This document shows positions 18,791 through 27,765 of a stretch of 64,000 nt of DNA, in pieces. The notes under the pieces are model-generated. The model was not told the origin of the DNA. It made no database searches and saw only the letters and a list, made by a program, of their open reading frames with translations. Source of the stretch: Polaribacter sp. KT25b (GTDB lineage: Bacteria > Bacteroidota > Bacteroidia > Flavobacteriales > Flavobacteriaceae); NCBI RefSeq assembly GCF_900105145.1, contig NZ_LT629752.1:3229501-3293500 (forward strand), in the 5' to 3' direction. Made by a program: the position numbers and the translations under genes. Each line of letters begins with the position of its first letter. Within the stretch, counting starts at the first letter, position 1.

Positions 18791-20470
18791 TTAAAAAATT
18801 TGTTCTAATATTCTTTGTGTAATAGCATACGTTGGTGTAACACCTGTCATCCCTAAACCTCCAGAAGCTAAAGTTGCTCCAGTTTCTAAAGGATTATCTG
18901 ATGCATAATACGCATAACGTACTTTTACGTTTTCTGATATATTTCCTCTAATTCTAGAAGCAGATTGTATTGCTTTTTGATAATGTGCTCCTTCCATTTC
19001 TAAACCTATAACATGCCAAGTAGAATCGTGAAAGAACTTTAAAAGATCTTTGTTTTGTAATGAAGTTCCTAAAACAGAAATCATCGATCCATCAAAAGCT
19101 TTTACACCAAAACCTTCTAAATCTTCTTTAGAAAGTTCATTTTTAAAAGGATAATTATCTGCTGTTCCTTCAAAAATATGTGCATCTGGTATCATAATAT
19201 CTCCTTTGCCACCTTCTAAAATACCTGCTTTACCCATAACTGAAACCGACTTTACGTCTAAAAAAACTTTCTCATCCTCTGCGTCATAAGGTTTCAATAA
19301 TTCGTCCATAGTTTCATATGCTTGTTCACCAAAGGCATAATCCATCACTACAATTACAGCGTGTTCTTTTAAAGAATGCTCTTTTTTAAACGATGAAGCA
19401 TCAAAATTTATTTTATCAGTATCAATAATCTGCACATTAATATTGGTTCCAGATGTATCTTCTATATAAATTAAGCCATTATCAGATGCATAATTTTTTA
19501 CTTTTTTCTGTAATGGTTTACTATCGGCATTACTTAATAATTGAAACAATTCAAAACCTTTAAGGTTTTTTGCTTCTTTAGGTAAAGCCCCTTTTGCATA
19601 AATTGAGTTTAATACACTATGCATATTTGCACTAATTATGTGTATAGGTCTTTTTAATAAGTTATGTTTTTTTAATGTGCTTTTAATCTCATTTGCCCAA
19701 ATTTCTCCATAAATATGATGACCAATTTCCTCTATTAAAACAGTACTAAAAGTTACAGTTCTTTTCTTGTCTTCAAAAACTTCTTTTATAGCTAAATTAC
19801 CTAACCAATAAATTAAATTAAAAAATTTATGTGGATTTGTTCCTGTACTAAAAGCATTATAAATTCTAGCTACTTCATCAAAAGTTCTTCCTAAAATATT
19901 ACCTAAATGAACAATTAAAACCTCTTTATCTTTTTCTGATATTGGTTTTTTATTTAGAACAATTTCCTCTAAATATTTCCATTCTCGTATAAAATCTTCT
20001 CCTTCATTTAGAGAAACTCTCGCCTGAATTTTATGCGATTCTATAAACAAAAAAGTTAAATGTGTTAATATATCATAGATTTCAGATCTTCCTCTAGTAA
20101 TCTCAATATTCATTTGATCTTTGTCTATTCTGTAGCAATTTCTTCTTCTTTTTGGCGGAATTATTGCTTCAAAATGAGAGTTTTTATACCCTTCATCTGC
20201 CGTTAAATTTATAAACTGGCATTCTTCAATTCCTTCCGGAAGCCTTTCTATAACGTACGCTAACCCATTTAATTCTGTTCTATCTTCTGCAATAGAACCA
20301 TAAATTTCTGGTCTTAGTTGTAAAAGAGATTTTCGTAAAGTTTCACCAGAAACTCCCATTGGCTTATAAAAGCCTCTACTAAATAAATGACGCATAGAAA
20401 TGTATAATTTTTCTATAGCATTAGTAGACTCTTGCGCTCTTGTTCTTTCTATATTTTTGGTTTCTAACAT
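18791..20470 (-). CDS. DUF6909-like protein with a nucleoside-phosphorylase-like C-terminal region
   Basis: 559-residue soluble protein without signal peptide; I recognise it as a conserved flavobacterial family (DUF6909 in my recollection) of unknown function. The last 75 residues carry G-x-E491-M-E493-G and, about 30 residues later, a strand ending in S524-D525. In the PNP/MTAN (PNP_UDP_1) superfamily the M-E-(G/T) motif binds ribose and the S-D pair places the purine base. The central part (about 255-420) has alternating strands and helices that could be the rest of such a fold, but I cannot align it by eye. It follows the S41 protease gene by 27 nt and precedes the polysaccharide genes by 34 nt. 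A role in nucleoside or nucleotide metabolism is only a hypothesis. Confidence 0.7.
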   Translation of the reverse strand: MLETKNIERTRAQESTNAIEKLYISMRHLFSRGFYKPMGVSGETLRKSLLQLRPEIYGSIAEDRTELNGLAYVIERLPEGIEECQFINLTADEGYKNSHFEAIIPPKRRRNCYRIDKDQMNIEITRGRSEIYDILTHLTFLFIESHKIQARVSLNEGEDFIREWKYLEEIVLNKKPISEKDKEVLIVHLGNILGRTFDEVARIYNAFSTGTNPHKFFNLIYWLGNLAIKEVFEDKKRTVTFSTVLIEEIGHHIYGEIWANEIKSTLKKHNLLKRPIHIISANMHSVLNSIYAKGALPKEAKNLKGFELFQLLSNADSKPLQKKVKNYASDNGLIYIEDTSGTNINVQIIDTDKINFDASSFKKEHSLKEHAVIVVMDYAFGEQAYETMDELLKPYDAEDEKVFLDVKSVSVMGKAGILEGGKGDIMIPDAHIFEGTADNYPFKNELSKEDLEGFGVKAFDGSMISVLGTSLQNKDLLKFFHDSTWHVIGLEMEGAHYQKAIQSASRIRGNISENVKVRYAYYASDNPLETGATLASGGLGMTGVTPTYAITQRILEQIF

Positions 20471-20497
20471 ATTTTTTTTTGAAGTACAAATATAAAA

Positions 20498-22132
20498 TTA
20501 TTTCCCCGATAAAACCTGTTTGTACTTATCTTGGTTTTCAAGCAACTTAACAGCCTCTTTTATTATTAAATCGTTTTTTAAATGATGCTGATAAACACCT
20601 TCTTTGTAATAGTATTTTTCAAGAATTTCATCTTCTAAGAATACACTTATAATATCTTGATTTTTAGAAACTTCAGAAATTTTAGCTTCAAATAATTTTT
20701 CTTTTATTTTCTGATATTCTTTAGAAATATCTTTATTTTCTGCGGATAAAAATGCAGCATCAAACAAACGCTCTTGTTTTGTAACAAATGTAGTATCTAT
20801 CTTCAAATAATTTGTAAAACTCTTAAAATCAGCATTTGAAAATTGATAATCTTCTACCTTATCTATTTCTAAATTTTTATAAAAATAATCAATTGCAAAA
20901 TTAAAAATAGCTTTAGATTTTAGTAAATTATCTGTAGCTTCTGTTTTTTCTGATGTTTTAATTTCTACATCTGGCAACACACCTCCACCATCAAAAACAG
21001 TTCTTCCATTTTCCGTTTTAAAAGCATTAACTCCTTTATCAGAAAATTTAGGAATCACCCCAGTTTTATCGTCTCTATTTGTGTAATCTAACTCTTGAAT
21101 ACATCTTCCACTTGGCGTGTAATATTTAGAAATTGTCAATTTTAATTGTGTTCCGTAAGTTAAAGTTCTGTAACGTTGCACCAATCCTTTTCCAAAAGAA
21201 CGTTGCCCCATAATTACAGCTCTGTCGTAATCTTGCAAAGAACCGCTTACAATTTCGGATGCTGATGCAGAACGTCCATTCACTAAAACCACTACAGGAA
21301 TTTCTAAATCTAAAGGTTCATTTGCAGTTTTATACGTGTTACTCCATTTTTTAATCTTCGCTTTTGTGGTAACAATTACTTTTCCTTTCGGAATAAAAAA
21401 GTTTGAAATATTAATAGCTTCTTGCAAAGAACCACCGGGATTTGAGCGTAAATCAAAAACCAGTTTTGTCATCCCTTTTTTCTTTAATTCTCTAAATGCT
21501 TTTTTTACTTCGGATGAAGCTTTTTCATTAAACTGAGTTAAGGTAATATATCCTGTTTCTTCATCAATCATTTCATAAAAAGGCACCGGATTAATTTCTA
21601 CATTTTCTCTTGCAATTTCCTTTTTTAGGATTTTTCCTTGACGTTCAATTTCTACAGCTATTTTTGTACCAGGAGTTCCTTTTAAAAACATAGAAAGTTG
21701 ATCTCTTTCCATATTTTTAAGCGATTGTCCTTCGGCAGAAACAATAATATCACCCGCTTTTAAGCCAACTTTATCCGCAGAAAACCCTCTGTAAACCTCA
21801 CTTATTTCAATTCCGTTTTTAGTGTAATAAACGCCAACTCCAATTCCTGCATATTCTCCTTCTCTTCTAATTTTAGCATTTTCTACATCTTGTTCGTTGT
21901 AAAAATTAGTATATGGATCTAAATCTTTTAAGGTGTTTTTTATGGCTTTAGTTGTTAATTCTGCAGGATTTATTTCATCTACATAATACATGTTTAATTC
22001 CTTAAAAAGTGTATTGTAGATTTCTATTTGTTTTGCAACTTCAAAAAATTTAGACTGAAATGAAAATGATAAAAAAATCGTTCCAACTAATAAAATTACA
22101 AATAGTGTCTTTTTAGTTTTAAATTTTTTCAT
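20498..22132 (-). CDS. C-terminal processing peptidase, S41 family
   Basis: 544-residue periplasmic serine protease. An N-terminal signal anchor (about 9-25) is followed by a short helical region, a PDZ domain (about 85-165, AGIGVGVYYTKNGIEI and LKAGDIIVSAEG) and the S41 catalytic domain. The catalytic domain has the serine cluster GRSASASE around residue 290 and the lysine segment FGKGLVQ near 315. A C-terminal extension of about 170 residues follows, as usual in Bacteroidota members. It would trim or degrade envelope proteins after PDZ binding of their C-termini. Its start overlaps the end of rnpA by 14 nt, so the two are co-transcribed, a gene order I know from other flavobacteria. Confidence 0.92.
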   Translation of the reverse strand: MKKFKTKKTLFVILLVGTIFLSFSFQSKFFEVAKQIEIYNTLFKELNMYYVDEINPAELTTKAIKNTLKDLDPYTNFYNEQDVENAKIRREGEYAGIGVGVYYTKNGIEISEVYRGFSADKVGLKAGDIIVSAEGQSLKNMERDQLSMFLKGTPGTKIAVEIERQGKILKKEIARENVEINPVPFYEMIDEETGYITLTQFNEKASSEVKKAFRELKKKGMTKLVFDLRSNPGGSLQEAINISNFFIPKGKVIVTTKAKIKKWSNTYKTANEPLDLEIPVVVLVNGRSASASEIVSGSLQDYDRAVIMGQRSFGKGLVQRYRTLTYGTQLKLTISKYYTPSGRCIQELDYTNRDDKTGVIPKFSDKGVNAFKTENGRTVFDGGGVLPDVEIKTSEKTEATDNLLKSKAIFNFAIDYFYKNLEIDKVEDYQFSNADFKSFTNYLKIDTTFVTKQERLFDAAFLSAENKDISKEYQKIKEKLFEAKISEVSKNQDIISVFLEDEILEKYYYKEGVYQHHLKNDLIIKEAVKLLENQDKYKQVLSGK

Positions 22133-22511
22133 CTGATTTATTTTTTACTTCTTTAATAAATGTATGTAGTAATTTATTCATTTTAGTAAAGAGTTCTTCA
22201 TACGGTCTTTCTTCTCTGCCAATATAAGAAATCATAAAAACATACGGATTCTCAAGATTATCGTACACAATTTCTTTTTGTAAACGATAGGTTTCTCGCA
22301 TCAATCTTTTTAAACGATTTCTATCAGGTGCTTTTTTAAAGTTTCTTTTAGCAACAGAAACTCCAACCTGTGCAGGAAAATTAGAAGTATGTGCTGTTTG
22401 CAAATACATCATTCTTAACGGAAAAGCTTTTACAGAATTCCCTTCTGCATATAACCTTCCAATCAACTTTCTGCTTTTTAATCGCTCTTCTTTTCCTAAA
22501 GTATGCTTCAT
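22119..22511 (-). CDS. rnpA: Ribonuclease P protein component
   Basis: Small basic protein that binds the RNase P RNA in tRNA 5' processing. The signature RNRLKRLMRETYR near residues 80-92 and the N-terminal EERLKSRKLIGRLY helix identify it. I use the ATG at 22511 (130 residues); a GTG two codons upstream (22517) is possible. On the minus strand TAGATTTG (plus 22517-22524) is a perfect -7 element only 5 nt before the ATG, so the mRNA may be almost leaderless, though I see no matching -33 element. There is no rpmH in front of it, unlike the common rpmH-rnpA order. Confidence 0.93.
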   Translation of the reverse strand: MKHTLGKEERLKSRKLIGRLYAEGNSVKAFPLRMMYLQTAHTSNFPAQVGVSVAKRNFKKAPDRNRLKRLMRETYRLQKEIVYDNLENPYVFMISYIGREERPYEELFTKMNKLLHTFIKEVKNKSDEKI

Positions 22512-22717
22512 TGCCACAAATCTAGTAGAAAAGAATTAATTTTCTATCCTTTACCATACCGAACTTCAAAAATTATGTATTTTTAATAAAATTTAATTCT
22601 TTTATTTAATTGACACAATGTTATAAAATTAAACAATGTTTGATAAATTTGTTAAAAATCATACAAATATAAAGATTCTAAATTTTTAAAAACAACAATT
22701 TTAAACAGACAAACTAT

Positions 22718-23896
22718 ATGAAACCTGATTTATTTCAAGCTCCAGATTATTATAATTTAGACGATTTACTTACCGAAGAACACAAATTAATTCGTGAGGC
22801 AGCGCGTGATTGGGTAAAACGTGATGTCTCACCAATAATTGAAGAATATGCTCAAAAAGCAGAATTTCCAAAACAAATTATTGGTGGTTTGGCAGAAATT
22901 GGTGCTTTCGGACCTTATATTCCAGAAGAATATGGTGGCGCAGGTTTAGATCAAATTTCCTATGGATTGATTATGCAAGAAATAGAACGTGGAGATTCTG
23001 GTGTTCGCTCAACTGCTTCTGTGCAATCTTCATTAGTAATGTACCCAATTTTTAAATATGGAAATGAAGAACAACGTAAAAAATACTTACCTAAATTAGC
23101 TTCTGGCGAATGGATGGGTTGCTTCGGATTAACAGAACCAAATCATGGCTCAAATCCGGCAGGAATGGAAACTAAGTTTAAAGATATGGGAGATCATTAT
23201 CTTTTAAACGGCGCAAAAATGTGGATTTCAAATGCTCCTTTTGCACAAATTGCAGTAGTTTGGGCAAAGAATGAGGAAGGTAGAATTCACGGATTAATTG
23301 TAGAACGCGGAATGGAAGGTTTCTCAACACCAACAACTCATAATAAATGGTCACTTCGCGCATCCGCAACTGGGGAACTTATTTTTGATAACGTAAAAGT
23401 GCCAAAAGAAAATTTATTGCCAAATAAATCTGGATTAGGTGCACCTTTAGGATGTTTAGATTCTGCTCGTTTTGGAATTGCTTGGGGAGCAATTGGTGCT
23501 GCAATGGATTGTTATGACACCGCTTTGCGTTATTGTAAAGAACGCGAACAGTTTGGCAAACCTATTGGTCAATTTCAATTACAGCAAAAAAAATTAGCAG
23601 AAATGATTACCGAAATTACCAAAGCACAACTGTTAGCTTGGAGATTAGGAAATTTAAGAAATGAAGACAAAGCTACTTCTGCACAAATTTCTATGGCAAA
23701 ACGCAATAATGTAGATATGGCAATACATATTGCTAGAGAAGCAAGACAAATGTTAGGCGGAATGGGAATTACTGGCGAATATTCTATTATGCGCCACATG
23801 ATGAATTTAGAAAGTGTAATTACCTACGAAGGCACACACGATATTCATTTATTAATTACTGGTTTTGATGTAACAGGATTAAGTGCATTTAAATAA
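22718..23896 (+). CDS. gcdH: Acyl-CoA dehydrogenase, glutaryl-CoA dehydrogenase type
   Basis: FAD-dependent dehydrogenase of 392 residues, standard length for the family. The FAD-binding loop CFGLTEPNHGSNP, the WISNAPFAQ strand, the RASATGE segment and the catalytic base E371 in TYEGTHDIH are visible. SVQSSLVM near residue 105 and the C-terminal ending HLLITGFDVTGLSAF are characteristic of glutaryl-CoA dehydrogenase, so oxidative decarboxylation of glutaryl-CoA to crotonyl-CoA (lysine/tryptophan breakdown) is the best call. It is a single gene: the rnpA operon diverges upstream and 156 nt separate it from the next plus-strand gene. A TAAATTTG box at 22644-22651 is a possible -7 element without a clear -33. 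Confidence 0.88.
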   Translation: MKPDLFQAPDYYNLDDLLTEEHKLIREAARDWVKRDVSPIIEEYAQKAEFPKQIIGGLAEIGAFGPYIPEEYGGAGLDQISYGLIMQEIERGDSGVRSTASVQSSLVMYPIFKYGNEEQRKKYLPKLASGEWMGCFGLTEPNHGSNPAGMETKFKDMGDHYLLNGAKMWISNAPFAQIAVVWAKNEEGRIHGLIVERGMEGFSTPTTHNKWSLRASATGELIFDNVKVPKENLLPNKSGLGAPLGCLDSARFGIAWGAIGAAMDCYDTALRYCKEREQFGKPIGQFQLQQKKLAEMITEITKAQLLAWRLGNLRNEDKATSAQISMAKRNNVDMAIHIAREARQMLGGMGITGEYSIMRHMMNLESVITYEGTHDIHLLITGFDVTGLSAFK

Positions 23897-24052
23897 TTTT
23901 CCTTACATTTGGTTAAACGTTTAAACAGTGTTGAAATTATAACAAAAATTAACTAAAACGATCTATTTTTAACAAACTGTAAATACGTAGTATTTCAACA
24001 ACTTAGCTGTAAAAATTGTACATTATTTTTATAGCCAAACAAAACAACAACC

Positions 24053-27000
24053 ATGCAAGAAACAAGAAATGACATTATCCAGTTTATTAACTTACAGTTA
24101 GCCTCATTAGGGCAACCTACTTTTAAAGATAAACCCGAAAATTCTGAAAAATTTTTAAATCCAAAATTTGAAGAATTAACAAACGGACTTATAAAAAGTT
24201 TACAAGAAAAATCGAGATTATTAGCAAATCACCATTCTCCTGTAGACGCAAGAATACAAGCATTTATAGATGATTATTTAAAAGATATTTCTATAAACAA
24301 ATCAATAGTTTTACCAAATAACACTTTAATTTTATCAAAAAAAGGACAAGCAAGAGAAGTTAGTTTACCTCCAGATGGTAATTCTTTTAAAAGTGATTTA
24401 GTTACTACAAATAGAGTAAAACAAGGAATTTTAAACAATCCTTTAAACGATAAAAGAACTACAAAAGGAACTTTTCATATTGTGGAAGGCGACTTACCTG
24501 TTCCGTTAGATAAATTTGAAGTACCAAAAGTAACTTTTGCTCATTTTTTAAATGCAGCTTTTAATCCATCAGAAGATTTAAAAATTTTACCATTTACATC
24601 AAGCCAGGAAGAACAAGCGAAAGTAATGGCTTCAATGCTATTAAGACCTAAAGTTTGCCCCGAAGTTAAAGGTGTTGTTACAGAAAAATCCTTGGAAGTA
24701 CGCTTTTTTGTTCCTGGAAATTTAGTAAGTAATTTAGATTTTGTAGAATCTATTTTTGGTAATGCCGGCGATCCTAATTTAGCGCATAATGATGCTGCTT
24801 TAGACACAGAACATTGGACAGGACACACAGGATGTATCATTTTAGCTCCGCAATTAAAAGAGTTAAAAAAGAAAGATGTTGGCTTACCTCATTTTGATGA
24901 CGCAACAGAACGTCAAAAAGCAGACGGAATGTGCTGGACAGATGAAAACGAATTATATAATAATGGTGGCGCTTTTAAAATTACATGTAGAGACGACAGA
25001 GGTGTTGTGATTACTTTAATTGCTGATAATTACTACGGATATTCTAAAAAAGAAATTAAAACTCAAATTAGTTATTCTGCAAATTTATTTGGTTTAGTAG
25101 AAGAAGAGCATGCTGGTGGCGCAATTGCATTTGCTAGAAGAGTTATGGGAGATACCGTAGATGGTAAAGATTATTCAGAATTTCATAACTTTATGCATAC
25201 TTTCGAAGGTGTAAAAGAACTTTTAGGTGATACAATTGATGTAAAACCAGAAAATTATGCGGTAGATAAGAAATATCCAAACATTATTTATATTCCCGAA
25301 TCATCATATATAAATACCAATACAAACAGTATTACTTGGATGCATAATGGTAAAGAACAAAAATTAACGATTTCTCCTTACAAAACGTATGTACATCCAA
25401 CAGGAAGTAAATTAAAGTTAGAAAAACATAAATCTATCGATTTATGGCGAATTATAGAAACGTTTGCAGAAGGTGTTTTTTGCCATAAACCTTGTACAGT
25501 TTCTGGTGGTGGAAAATCTGAAATTTCTAAATCGATGCAGAATGCAATTACGTATAGTAGTTTTAACATTCATAATATTGATGAAGATTTTAAAAAAGCA
25601 GACGAAATTATAGAATTTGTATATTCTAATCGTTGGAAAATTAAAGACCCAAACAGACCAATATCAAGATCTTTTTTAAGTGAAGAAAGAACTTTAAGTT
25701 CTGCTGTAAGATTATTAACTCCTTCTGATCAAAATTCAGATGAATTTAATGAAATGTTAAACAACATTCCTGTTCACATACGTTCTTTAGTATTGTTTGT
25801 AAAACGTTTATTTAGACAAGCTCATGGTAATTTAAATTGGAAAGATTACATGTCTGTAGAAATCATAAACGGTAAAAAAGGTACAGGTTTACTTTATAAT
25901 AATACGCCTGTTGTTGGTAGCTATGTTCGTATTGGGTTTAATGAAAAAGGAAACTGGATGTTGAATAAATTACGTTCAGATTTTTCTCCATCAGAAAAAA
26001 TTCAAACAGAAGATGATATTACCGCTTCGATTACGTTGCCAAGAACAGAATTATCAAATTTAAATCCAGAATTTACCAATAAAAGTTTAAAATTATTAAC
26101 CAATTGCGAAGCGCATTTATTTCAAAGACCAGATGAAGCTGTTGTTAGAGGTTATGATAAAAATGCTGAATTAGATTTGGTTACTGAAGGTCGTTTTTTA
26201 ACAAATTACGAGTTACTAAAAAAAGCAGACGCAATTGCATTGTATGAAGATACTATCAACTTTGACAAATACACAAAACCTGTTAAAGATTTTATAGAAA
26301 GTATTGTTAAAAGCGATAAAGAAGAAGAGTTTTTCGTAGTTCCTTCTCATACAAGAATTGTAGATGGAGAACCTACAAAAAACCCACGTTATTTAGAACC
26401 AAGTTTAAATGTAAACGAAACCGAAGCTACTTATTTAGCTGATATTGGAGTTCGTTTGGTTAGAAGAATTAAATTAGACGAACCTGTACATCATGTTGTA
26501 AATGCTGTTTTACCAGGTAGAAGAAATAATCCGGTAGATAAAGCTGCAGGAATTAGACCTTTGGCAGTTTACAACCCCATTCACTATCAAGAAGCACCAG
26601 AATTATTTATGGATTTTATCTGTAGTTTAACAGGTAAATCTCCATCAACAACAGGAGCAGGAACAGAAGGTGCATTAACAAAAGCACCTTTTAATATGCT
26701 AACGCCAACAACAGATTTAAACAATGCTTTATTATCGCATATTTTAACAGAATCTAACGGATTTAGCACAGCGGCTGGTTATGTTGGTGCAGAAAATAAA
26801 ATTGACCACGATGTAAGTTTGTTAATTCCAGAAATTTGGGCAAGATTAGAACCTGCAGATAGAAATCCAGCAAACTTAATTGCAAATGGTTCTTTAGAAA
26901 AAATTGAAGACTTCGAATATGAAGGAGAAACAATTTTAGCAAGTAGATTAGGTTATAGAATTACAAAAACTTTTTCTTACAGATGTTTAAATAGAATTTT

Positions 27001-27505
27001 TGATGAACCTACTGCTGTTTTTAGCGAAAGAATGCTAAAACCAGAATTACAAGGTTTAGAAGATTATGTAGACGGAATTAAAAACATTGTTGAAGCACAA
27101 CAAAAAGTTGCTTTAAACTACTTTAAAGATGGTAGTATAGAAGCTGCAATTCCGCCTTTAAAAATTCTTTTACACATAATGGCTTATGGTAATTATGAAG
27201 GAAAACATATTAGTGATCCAGAATTACGTAAATATTTTAATAGAGATTATGTTATAAATAGCGATTGGTATAAAGAAAGATTAAAAATTAAACAACAAAT
27301 TGACGTTGCTTTTTATGGTAATCAAATTAAATATTTAGAAAATTTTATAGCAAACTCAAACAACAAATTTTTAGTTTCTGAAATGCAAATTAATGACCGT
27401 CTAGAAAAAGTAAAAGAGTTATTTGCTGATGTAAATTCAGATACTTATTTAGAAACGTTAATTGGCACAATTGGGGCAGATCCATTATGTAGAAAAACAG
27501 CATAA
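24053..27505 (+). CDS. Large conserved protein, candidate PPi-type PEP carboxykinase
   Basis: 1150-residue soluble protein with no signal peptide or membrane segment. I do not recognise a standard domain with certainty. A glycine-rich phosphate-binding-like loop, S484-G-G-G-K488-S-E (TVSGGGKSEISKSM), sits near the middle behind FCHKPC. Another conserved-looking block is YRITKTFSYRCLNRIF near residue 975. The length, the single modified P-loop and its cytosolic nature agree with the PPi-dependent phosphoenolpyruvate carboxykinase family (about 1100-1150 residues, EC 4.1.1.38), which is usually annotated hypothetical in bacteria. That assignment is from memory of the family's size and character, not an alignment. 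It is a single gene with a strong terminator. Leader and ATG at 24053 look natural. Confidence 0.5.
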   Translation: MQETRNDIIQFINLQLASLGQPTFKDKPENSEKFLNPKFEELTNGLIKSLQEKSRLLANHHSPVDARIQAFIDDYLKDISINKSIVLPNNTLILSKKGQAREVSLPPDGNSFKSDLVTTNRVKQGILNNPLNDKRTTKGTFHIVEGDLPVPLDKFEVPKVTFAHFLNAAFNPSEDLKILPFTSSQEEQAKVMASMLLRPKVCPEVKGVVTEKSLEVRFFVPGNLVSNLDFVESIFGNAGDPNLAHNDAALDTEHWTGHTGCIILAPQLKELKKKDVGLPHFDDATERQKADGMCWTDENELYNNGGAFKITCRDDRGVVITLIADNYYGYSKKEIKTQISYSANLFGLVEEEHAGGAIAFARRVMGDTVDGKDYSEFHNFMHTFEGVKELLGDTIDVKPENYAVDKKYPNIIYIPESSYINTNTNSITWMHNGKEQKLTISPYKTYVHPTGSKLKLEKHKSIDLWRIIETFAEGVFCHKPCTVSGGGKSEISKSMQNAITYSSFNIHNIDEDFKKADEIIEFVYSNRWKIKDPNRPISRSFLSEERTLSSAVRLLTPSDQNSDEFNEMLNNIPVHIRSLVLFVKRLFRQAHGNLNWKDYMSVEIINGKKGTGLLYNNTPVVGSYVRIGFNEKGNWMLNKLRSDFSPSEKIQTEDDITASITLPRTELSNLNPEFTNKSLKLLTNCEAHLFQRPDEAVVRGYDKNAELDLVTEGRFLTNYELLKKADAIALYEDTINFDKYTKPVKDFIESIVKSDKEEEFFVVPSHTRIVDGEPTKNPRYLEPSLNVNETEATYLADIGVRLVRRIKLDEPVHHVVNAVLPGRRNNPVDKAAGIRPLAVYNPIHYQEAPELFMDFICSLTGKSPSTTGAGTEGALTKAPFNMLTPTTDLNNALLSHILTESNGFSTAAGYVGAENKIDHDVSLLIPEIWARLEPADRNPANLIANGSLEKIEDFEYEGETILASRLGYRITKTFSYRCLNRIFDEPTAVFSERMLKPELQGLEDYVDGIKNIVEAQQKVALNYFKDGSIEAAIPPLKILLHIMAYGNYEGKHISDPELRKYFNRDYVINSDWYKERLKIKQQIDVAFYGNQIKYLENFIANSNNKFLVSEMQINDRLEKVKELFADVNSDTYLETLIGTIGADPLCRKTA

Positions 27506-27542
27506 GTGTATTTTAAATAAAAGTTAATCTTTAAAAACAACG

Positions 27543-27577
27543 AAAAGAGCATCAATTAAAATTGATGCTCTTTTTTT
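27543..27577 (+). terminator. Terminator of the 1150-residue protein gene
   Basis: A perfect 14-bp stem (27543-27556 with 27561-27574) with the loop TAAA, flowing into a run of seven T. It stands 38 nt after the stop codon and is one of the clearest intrinsic terminators in the window. Confidence 0.9.
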
Positions 27578-27765
27578 ACATATACCCAAAAAAAATACAC
27601 TTAATTTTTAGAATTTAATACAAAAAAAATGTTTATACAGAAAATATCACAAAAAAAGAGAACTCTATTCCACGTTAAATAATTCACAAAGTTCTGTTAA
27701 AGGGTATTCATGGTTTCATTTTTAATTAAACCTTTGCTAAAATGGTTTAACAACCTCTTAACTAT

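Noticed and set aside
22608..22651. Possible FNR-like site before gcdH (ATTG-ACA-CAAT)
   Set aside because: Three-base spacer, centre off by half a base from the 29.5-bp rule, and no match to either operator class.
23913..23924. Palindrome TTAAACGTTTAA after gcdH
   Set aside because: AT-rich 12-mer without a T run or promoter at a meaningful distance; could be chance.
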